Shown in pieces: positions 55,703 to 64,000 of a DNA stretch of 64,000 nucleotides. Position 1 is the stretch's first letter, and each line of letters opens with the position of its first letter. The notes under the pieces are model-generated. The model was not told the DNA's origin. It worked only from the letters and a program-made list of their open reading frames with translations, and searched no databases. Position numbers and translations under genes: made by a program. Origin of the DNA: Schistocephalus solidus (Eukaryota; Platyhelminthes; Cestoda; Diphyllobothriidea; Diphyllobothriidae); contig WEDG01002903.1 of NCBI GenBank assembly GCA_017591395.1, positions 86,247 through 150,246 of the forward strand, read 5' to 3'.

Positions 55703-55857
55703 GCGCTATTCTGTCACGCAGTTGATTCCAAGCATCCTGTGAACCCCAATGAAGCCTTTTATTTGATTCAAAAGGTCTCACAAAACTTCCCCAAGACAGT
55801 GGGTCAGCGTCTGTTAGCAACAGCAGAAGCCACCGCCATCAGGTTTCAAGAGGGTTA
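55703..55857 (+). pseudogene. Retroelement endonuclease-like relic
   Basis: Reads FCHAVDSKHPVNPNEAFYLI and NFPKTVGQRLLATAEATAIR before a stop at 55855-55857. A His-containing stretch, then an 'RxLLxxAEAxAIR' helix, resembles the C-terminal half of GIY-YIG-type endonucleases in flatworm retroelements, where AEA carries the catalytic Glu. The assignment rests on memory of the pattern only. Confidence 0.35.
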
Positions 55858-56199
55858 GCAAGAAAACCAGTGCGCTTTCCATGCACTTTCAAAACAGGTC
55901 TCCACCAACATGGAAAAATAATTTTCCAGTTTAGGTTAGTCTTATTAATGAGATAATTGTGCTCTATTCATATTCTGATTTTAGTTTTTTTTTATCACAA
56001 CCTGCACAATGCGGCCCGTTTATGGGATTCTTGGTCGATCAATTAAATAATACTGCTTAGGTCTTACGTTTGGAAGTGTAAAAAGGGCGAAGGCCTCTTC
56101 TTAAGTGACCTAACTCCAAAGAATGCCTTATAATATTTTACTGAAACCATAGTTAAAATTCTGTTTAGTACTTAAAAGACAAATTTTGCGATATAAGGC

Positions 56200-57195
56200 C
56201 TATTCGGTCACACAAAAACGGAGTGTACCGTGATGCTGACACTCCAAGCACATCCTGCATACCCTACAACTTTCGCATCTCCAGCGATAATAGCTTCCCA
56301 TCCACCAGCGTGACCAATATAAGAAACATCACTACTTTTCACTGATTGTACAGCCCACAACTCATTCCGCAGTGACTGCCACTGCACATGCACGTCACGC
56401 ATCGGCCTGCTAGGTCCCTTGCGAACCCATTGCACAGAAACTGGCAAAATAATGCCAGGAGCGTCAAAATACACCCCCACTGCACTCGCTTTATCTGTCC
56501 ACACGATGCCTACACATTCCATCACTGCATGAGCTTATTAGGTAACATTCGCTTCCAATAAACCCTACGACAGAACACAGGCGGCTTTACCCCTTCACCA
56601 CTCTTCTCATCACCAGCACCTACAAACAAACATCGCGATGCCCAGCATCACACAACGCGTGTTTGCGAACGGTGCCTCGCACGTAAGAGGGGCGTATGAT
56701 CCTCAGTTCCTTTTCCATGTGACACCTATGCTGTGTGTGTCATTTGAGCCTGAGACTATCACGCTGCGCTTAGTTGGCTTGTAAGGTTGCCAACTGACAA
56801 TAAGACTCAGACCGTGCAGTCAGCCCCATATACGTTTGTGTGAAGGCTGCAAGGGCACCATCTTAATGCGACCTCTGGCACACTCACGCGTGTGAGCTGT
56901 GAGTTGCTCAAACCCTTTGTGTTAAATCCTGGTGCTGGTGATAGGGGAGCCAGATCCTGTATATTGTACGTGCAAGCGTGGTCATTAGGTGTCGGAAGCT
57001 GTACACATTCCCCGCACCAGTTAATTGATGGGAGAAGGGAAGGGAGAGTGAGGTCGACGGCTCAGTGCATCTTCCTCGCCATAAGCAATCTGACGCGCCT
57101 GGAAGCTATCACGGTGTGCTAAAAGCCGTGGCTTGGAAGGTCGCCGACTGACGGGATAACTCGGGCTTAGCAGTCAGCCCAGTGTGTGCATTTGT
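56200..57195. repeat. GC-richer block with diverged direct repeats
   Basis: 56757-56850 and 57107-57195 share TATCACG(C/G)TG(C/T)GCT, GGCTTG.AAGGT(T/C)GCC, ACTGAC and GCAGTCAGCCC in order, about 350 bp apart. The minus ORF at 56208-56525 (105 codons) has no recognised domain. Confidence 0.4.
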
Positions 57196-57560
57196 ATGGA
57201 GTGGCAGACTGGTGGACTGAGAGTCAGGCAGCAATGCCTCCTTCTAAATTCGGCCTCAATAGCACTTACACTCCATGGCATCAGATTCAGGCATAACGAT
57301 ACGCCTAGGGCGGCTCTGTACGCGCTAGCAACCTGCGCCCTCTCCAACCTCTGGTCACCCTAACTTGGTCTTGACACCGTGATCAGGTGCGGGAGAGGGA
57401 GGGATTGCGGTGTATTACGCATAAATGTACTCTCACTACAGTCTACTTCACGCGCTAATTATCGTTCCTGCTTCTTATTTCTGTGGGACATACGGTGGAT
57501 GGTAGATGCGTCAGTCGAATCGTCAACATTTGTTAGTATGTAAAAAAATCATGCATTAAT
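57195..57560 (-). repeat. GC-rich dispersed repeat, inverted copy
   Basis: The minus strand has CGGTGTCAAGACCAAGTTAG, GAGAGGGCGCAGGTTGCTAG, GAGCCGCCCTAGGCGTA and, upstream, ACCGCAATCCCTCCCTCTCC, in the same order as at 2620-2966 but diverged. Confidence 0.6.
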
Positions 57561-60500
57561 TTGAGCCAGACTGCATGTTTACATTATGTTAACCAATTTG
57601 GCAGCTACGCTTTTCAATAATATTTGAGAGGAAGGTGCTCAAATTTTGTTTTCCTTTTTCACATGAATATTTGGTAGCTTTAGGGAATAACAGATAATTG
57701 TCTAAAATTGCTTTAAATTTCATTTTATTCGCACATTTTTGGGAATTACCACGCTAAAATAGCCGGTCATGCAAAATTTGTTGTTTTATGAATGGTTGAA
57801 GTTTATGAGCCCATCCTCGATGCGGTTCCAGTAGAGAGCGTGCTTGCCGTGTTTTGTTAAACCGCTTCAACCTAAAGTATTTGTAGCCAGCTGCATAAAG
57901 ACGTGCAGAGGGAACACCATCAAAGAAGATGGTGACTCAAATTTAAACTGCAGTCGTGGTTACCATCGATAGACAGTCATTAATAAAATCCAAGTTTTCA
58001 AAATTTAATGCTCACATCTGGACTATTTAGACATTAGGCTTCCGTCCACTGTTGCATTTCTACGTCACGGCACGTCTGCCTTTCATTCGCACACAGAATC
58101 CTCCGGCAGTCGCAGTTGTTATCCTGTGGTTGCTAGTTAATACCACAGACTAGAACTTAAAGGAAAAATAGGATGAGCTCGTTGCATTCTGTTCCCAAAT
58201 GAAACAAACGTTTACGCATATTCATTGACTCTTCTAGACGCAACCAACGGGGCCATAAACCAGTGACTACATGGTAAATTGTTTACCTTAACTTGGAAAT
58301 TCTAGTAGAAATTTTGGATTCCTTGAACAGTCAGCACCACCCCGCACAGTCTCTAATGTATCCAGCTGACAGAAGATGGATGTCAGGTTGTTTCGACAGA
58401 AGAGGCTTATAGCAGAATGGAGACACGAGGCAGTTTCGTTGTCCATCAGCCATTCAGACTTGTTTGATACAATTTGCAACTCCACTTGCCTCACGCAGGA
58501 AGTGTACCTATTAATACGCCTACGTGCTATGCGGGCGTAGAATAAAATAAAAGTAAGCTTTTTGCGTCGTACTTATTCAGTTTGCTGTTTTTTTCAATCC
58601 TTTATGCTATTTAAAGTCAGTCTCTTATTTTTTTTCTGTTGTAAAGACGAAGAATAGCACCAGTGTTTTTTATGTCTGACACCTCAAACGACACAGACTT
58701 ATCTATTACTATATATGTGCTTTTCCGCCGACATAGTTGTTAATTTTTACCCATTAACGCTCATATTTTAAGCGCAGGCAAAAATAAACTTAGGTACACA
58801 TTTCGGCTCCCAAGCTAGACACAAAATCTTTGCGGCGTTTACCGTTTAGTAAACGTTTTTATTACCACTTTTCTTCTGTGACAAAATAAATAATTGCTGA
58901 CAAAAAGAGCTTTTTCCAACAGTGATAAAAAATAAACGCAGGATAAATGCTACTGTACAATACGCTCTATTTTGTAAAAAGGATTGCACTACTGATGCGA
59001 ATGTACAATAGGTGACCTAATTCATGCAATGTGTGACCAAAATATGAGGGAGTAACTGAGCGTATATTTTTATCTTGTTATTTTGGTTTAATAAGTGGAT
59101 TTGAGGCTCAGAAAGCCTTTCACTAAAGCACACGTCATTTTCAATCTTAAAAATTGAATAAAATAGGCAATGTTTGGGCGAAGTTGGAGGTTGCTGGACA
59201 TTCAAAGAATTTGCTATGCTTTTTAATGTCACAGAGCAAATTCCATCGTCAAACATAAATTAAAGTAAGAAACGTTTCAGGTAAATCTCTTCTAGGGCTA
59301 GAAAGTTAAATCTGAGGTCAATAACATTAGATGCAGGCATATGTAAGTAATCGCATTGTTTTCCAGAAATACGAAAGGAAAACAGATTTAAAAAGTATTT
59401 TGTGCAAATGGCAGACGTATTGGCCACAGAATGCCGGAATAAACTTGTTTATCAGCTTTCTGTTTAACTACAGTGAAATTGAAGAATTTTAACAAAATAA
59501 GTACAAGGTGTTGTGGCGATGAACTCAAGAATCATCTTTATTAAGTTGAAAGTATGTGAAAAGTTACATTTTTGTATAATATAGTTTCCATTTATAAAGA
59601 CTCAATAAATGCAATGGACAGAAGATAGGCAGTTTTGCTAAATCCTAGCATATATTTCGGTAACCCATTGTAAGGGCATTAAAATAAAAACATATAACAA
59701 AACGCTCAAACATAAAGTGCAAAAGCATAAAAGCATAAAAGGGAAGTCACAAAACCGATCACATTTCCACATTTTCACCTTTACATAATCTTGGAAAAAG
59801 GTAAAGTCTGCATATATATTGTTGACTTTTGTTATGGGTGTTCGTTTCACTCGGTAATGAGCTATTATGTTTGGTTGCATCTACAAATATGACCATAATG
59901 GTCAGCTTTACTAGAAGGAATATTAAAAAGCTCACTACTTCAGTTAATGCTTAGAAGGACTTTCTTATTGTGAAGGTTTTGATAAACAACTAGTTCAGGA
60001 TCTAGATTTATTGCCAATCGAATAAAATCAGTGAATATCGTGAAATATTCACCTTATTTCAATTATGATCTGAAACTAATTGAAATCCAATGTCCAGCTT
60101 TTAAGAATGAAATTTGACCAAAGGATAAATCTCTTGATATCCACAAAATGTTATGTTTGTGCTATCACCAGAGTGCTTTAAATACGTTAGTATTTCTCCA
60201 CAAAGTAATGATAAATTTCGCATTTCCTATAAGTTGTCAATTTAATTAAGGTTAGTAGAGGATTTCGGCAGATTTTTTAAATATTTTAACGGTTTGGTAC
60301 ATACATTGATGCCAGTTTGCGATTTTTTATCCACCCATCGTGAATTTCAGTATTTTGCATCTGTTAAGATACTCAAAATTAGAGCAAAACGTCTTATGTC
60401 CCAGCTCATGGTATGGGTTTATTTATTGATCCCTACCGAAAGCTTAAAAGGCACACTATATGGCTTTCAATTCCTCTTAGCCACATTCACTCAAAATGCG

Positions 60501-60780
60501 TTATGAATAGTAACCTCCCTGACGCAAAAACAATTCAAACAAACATCAGCAACTTGCTCTCAGCGCTGCGTCCCCTTGCCTGTCCACCAAACGGCTAATA
60601 CAGCAGCCAAATGCACTGCTAGCAAGCAGAATATGTCTACGAGGGGTAAGTGACATGGCAAACATTGGGCACCACATAAATCAATGGTGTAGTTGGGGTG
60701 GTAACGTTTCGCGAGATGGTCCACCGGACATTGGCCAACAGTGCAGAATTTTCGGTGAACGAGCATTCAGGGTCTCCGTT
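57561..60780. other. AT-rich, gene-free
   Basis: Nothing recognisable. The ORF at 60294-60506 and the one at 60560-60766 on the other strand lack domains. Confidence 0.4.
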
Positions 60781-60801
60781 CAATCCCTCAGAAAGAATCT
60801 G

Positions 60802-61224
60802 CTAATGTCTTAAATCCATTCTGTGCAACTTGTATGCCCAGGGAAGTTCCAAATAACCACAGACAGAGCAGCATGCCGACTGTTCGTCGGGTGTCTGATG
60901 CCCATGTCTGTAAAGCCAGCATAAAAATATCAGGGCCCTTGCAACGGGCATATTTCGCATGCCAAACCAAGGCTTACATAAATTCTTCATAAGCCTTTGC
61001 GTGGAAGCAATGAACAGCAGGTCTCCCATGGCTACGCTAACAAGTATGTTTGCAGCAACGCATATGTTTAAACAAAGCAGAAGGAGTATTTCAGTTTGAA
61101 CTTTTCCTAGCTTTTGACTTTGTTGTGCGTTCGAAATGTCTCCGGTCACCCCGATACATTCCATAAAGTTCGTAATAAGAAACAATATTTTTCGATTATT
61201 AAAGGAGCCGTTAAAGATTTGCAT
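60802..61224 (-). CDS. Unidentified ORF with one hydrophobic segment (140 codons)
   Basis: Starts with ATG. Residues about 45-72 (TEILLLLCLNICVAANILVS and onward) could span a membrane, and a second weaker stretch (ARALIFLCWLY) follows. Nothing identifies a family. It overlaps a shorter ORF in another frame. Could be an exon of a membrane protein or chance. Confidence 0.25.
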   Translation of the reverse strand: MQIFNGSFNNRKILFLITNFMECIGVTGDISNAQQSQKLGKVQTEILLLLCLNICVAANILVSVAMGDLLFIASTQRLMKNLCKPWFGMRNMPVARALIFLCWLYRHGHQTPDEQSACCSVCGYLELPWAYKLHRMDLRH

Positions 61225-61229
61225 AGACC

Positions 61230-62400
61230 TTGAATGTTTTTAAGAAACCCGCCTCATTTACTTTTTCCTGGGCTTCAAAGACAACAGCCCATTTTCCTAG
61301 AAGTCAGAAAGTATTTGTATTTGGAGGAGAGAGAATCCATTGAATCTTAAACCAGCTCTAACATACAAATTCTAATCTTACTACAATGAAATAAACAATG
61401 TGGTAGTTTTTTTCCTGGTTCTTGGCCACGCTCCAATTCTAGCAAAAATTATACGAGAAATGCTATATCTACCATCGGACGGTCGTAGTGTCCCGCAGAT
61501 ACATCAATCTGCAAGTCGGATGCCTATGAAAGCCAACGGGCATTTAGACATTCTATTGTTTCTATTTTTAACCTATTCAGGTAGTAATCTTTAACTTTAG
61601 CAAATCCGTCAATAATACACTTATAAGGCACTAAAAGTTTTTATCGCATCAACGAGCTTTGACGCCTTCTGTGTAATACAGATGGTCATTTGGGTATTAT
61701 TTGAAGACATAACCAAACATGAGAACTCTTTGACGCGAAAAAATATTGCCCACTCAATTTAGCAAGCAAAATGCCTAGGATAAATTTAAAAATCGTGCAA
61801 ATTAGTTACTGCTTTAAAAAACACAATTAAAGTAGATATCTCGTTGTCATATTTTCGCCAACGTAACCATTTTTCAAGGTCAAGTCAAGGTAAAATTCGA
61901 CGCTTGACCGGAATTTCGACTTCACCGAAAATTAGGGATACGATGTCCACTAAAAATGAAAGGATCCACTTATTTCTTTCTAAAGGAATGTTGTGCGCTT
62001 CATTTTCCTACATTTCAGCCAAATTTACAACTGTAAATGCGCAACGCAGTGGCCGCATATATATTAAGATTTAGCCAAAAATTCCATTCTTCTGGCTCTT
62101 CCGTTTAAATTTTGGCATTCAATTATGGTCAGTTGCACAGAAAAAATGTCTGAACATCTTTCACGTATGCCGTGAAAGATAAAGCGATGGCGTGTCACAA
62201 TTTCTCAAATATAAGCATGCTTACGGTCCTTAGTATCGGTTTGATAAAACAAAGTCTAGTCATATTACCGAGTTTCTGGTACAAAATTTCAAATATTTAC
62301 AAAGCTGAATTTCGTAAACTGATTAAACCCTGTTTTCCTGAAAACAATGTGATTTCTCATATCCGCATTTCCCTGATTTTTGTGATCGCAAAACAAACTT
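61230..62400. other. No gene seen
   Basis: AT-rich with ORFs of 60-84 codons, none with a motif. Confidence 0.4.
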
Positions 62401-62404
62401 TTCT

Positions 62405-62920
62405 GTTCAATGAAAATGTACAGTAGCTTCCCTATATCATGAAATGTCAACTGAAATTCTGAAATTTGTTTTTGATTTTAAAAAATATCATTTAAATAGG
62501 GTTTTCATATTGATTATCACGCAGCCTTATCCTAAAATATTCCAGTGACAATAGGATGCCGGCTTTTGAAAGAGGTTCATTCTCTCCGTCCGCAAAAAGC
62601 ATACGCTTAAAAAAATGCTAATTAAGAAGTATCCAATTTTCTCATTGCTTTGACATATATTATAAAGAGAATGAGCACAAAATTATTATTTCTTTTACTT
62701 GATTGATAGAAAATTACGTCGTTATAGATTTTATATTTGAAGAAAGGTTATCGTTTAGTTTTAAAAATTTCACAATTACTGAATAATTATGAAACCTATC
62801 GGTCGATACACTTGAATTCACGGTTCCAAAACTATACGCCGTACACCTTTTCTGGAAGGAACTATTACAAATTCGTCTACAGTATGACTAAGAAAGCAAA
62901 CTGCTCTCATAAACTGTTGA
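62405..62920 (+). mobile_element. Foldback family, single arm
   Basis: The clearest plus arm: TACAGTAGCTTCCCTATATC, ATGAAATGTCAACTGAAATT, CATATTGATTATCACGCAGC, GTGACAATAGGATGCCGGCT, CCGCAAAAAGCATACGC and ATATTTGAAGAAAGGTTATC. No matching minus arm follows. Confidence 0.6.
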
Positions 62921-63479
62921 AATTAATTTGAATCATGTTGTATACATTGTAGGCAACATTGTAGGGTTCACCTAGCTCCGGCTTCTTGGCTGAAATAACT
63001 GCAAAAATTTGAAGCAACGGCTTTTCCACTAAGTTACCCCCAATTATGGGTACGCTATGTGGAGTACAGGATATTTATAGTTAAAAATGAATAACTAGAA
63101 TCGCTGAATAGCGTTATTAACTAAACGGTACCAGGTATCAATTACACGCTCGAAAGTTGACAGTAAACTCCCATTTCTTGACTCAGCTAACTCATGTATT
63201 AACCGACATGGCTAATTTGACCCTGTTTACGTCACCATGAACGAAAGATGGAAGAGGAGACAGCCAATCCAAACTGCAGTTCACCCCACAATGACAGCCA
63301 TTGGCGGAAACGACTAAGCAATATCGATTTTTTGGCAAGTTTTAAATTGTTACTTTTTCGCACACTTACTTCAACTCTGACGACGAAATGTGGAACCAGC
63401 GTCGAAAATGTACTTAATAAAGTGTTTCTTACATTTTCCCTGAGAAATTATTTTCTTCGAAAAATATATATGAAGAAAA

Positions 63480-63960
63480 ATGGTATACCGTTCTCCCGAC
63501 ATAGGATCTTGCTCAAATCCCAATCACCTGTTTCCCCGATGTTTCAGATGCTGCATGACACATCCGAGGGATTTTCAGCACCTTATTATGCCCCAAAGCG
63601 TTTTCCATGCAGTTTCTTGTATATGGACTCAAGAAAACAATCAGAGAAGTAATTTCTGCAATTATTAAGTGCAGGACATAGAGTCAGGCGATCAGGACAA
63701 ATATGTATATAAATATATATATATATGGCACATGTAATATACCGTACTTCTGACATAGGTACTAGCTAAAAGCCCACACACGTGTTTCGCCGATGTTTCT
63801 GCTGCTGCGCGACGCAGCCACGAGGGGTTCGGCTCCTCAGTGCGTCCCACAGCGTTATCTGTGCGGTTTATGGTATATGGACTCCAGAGAATGATCAAGG
63901 AAATAATTTCTGAAATTATTTAGTGCAGGACATGGAGTCAGATGATTCGGATATGACTTT
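63480..63960 (+). repeat. Dispersed repeat family RB, tandem pair
   Basis: Two units of about 240 bp (63480-63705 and 63725-63960). Shared blocks are ATACCGT.CT.C.GACATAGG, TTTC.GATGTTTC, TATGGACTC.AGA, AGTAATTTCTG.AATTATT and GTGCAGGACATRGAGTCAG. The second unit is much closer to the copy at 26880-27010. Confidence 0.7.
63703..63726. repeat. TA-rich microsatellite
   Basis: Short TATA run separating the two RB units. Confidence 0.8.
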
Positions 63961-64000
63961 TTACGGTCAGACCCGAAATTTCAATGAACAATTGGCTCGA

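Overview
The window reads as nuclear DNA of an invertebrate animal, most likely a flatworm (fluke or tapeworm). Three things point there: one intron-containing gene for a secreted follistatin, several decayed Penelope-like retroelements (PLEs) with GIY-YIG endonucleases, and abundant tRNA-derived SINE-like repeats, microsatellites and degenerate TTAGGG tracts in long non-coding DNA. The flatworm assignment is inference; no ribosomal or mitochondrial marker is present. There are no bacterial operons, rRNA genes or CRISPR arrays.

Layout. 1-12 kb is mostly gene-poor, with an ACT microsatellite, a 55-codon ORF (383-550), a GC-rich repeat, SINE-like copies, one convincing but unidentified coding exon (4179-4452) whose 3' end recurs near 6.37 kb, and a duplicated exon-like block (5465-5580 and 5768-5882). 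13-27 kb is a retroelement graveyard: a minus-strand PLE (13.44-14.56 kb), the 5' part of a plus-strand PLE (20.43-21.18 kb), and a composite PLE (23.96-26.18 kb) in which a minus-strand reverse transcriptase lies between two inverted copies of the same linker-plus-endonuclease segment, flanked by TA microsatellites. 29.1-29.8 kb holds a tandem pair of a GC-rich repeat that recurs at 2.6, 49.9 and 57.2 kb.

The best real gene is a minus-strand follistatin at 34.0-30.0 kb. Four exons give the follistatin N-terminal domain followed by three follistatin/Kazal modules. The three introns between these exons have matching phases. The second module has lost exactly two cysteines that normally pair with each other. 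Exon 1 with the signal peptide is not settled. By homology the product would be secreted and bind activin/BMP-type ligands.

34.4-55 kb is AT-rich and has no recognisable gene. Its main structure is a previously unlabelled family of foldback elements. Each is two similar arms of about 400-500 bp in inverted, tail-to-tail arrangement (40.84-41.84, 47.06-48.0, 50.8-51.7 and probably 53.3-54.06 kb). A single arm lies at 62.4 kb and a back-to-back pair at 11.3-11.86 kb. 55-57.6 kb is richer in GC, with an endonuclease-like remnant and more repeats. 57.6-64 kb is again AT-rich and ends in a tandemly duplicated, roughly 240-bp dispersed repeat.
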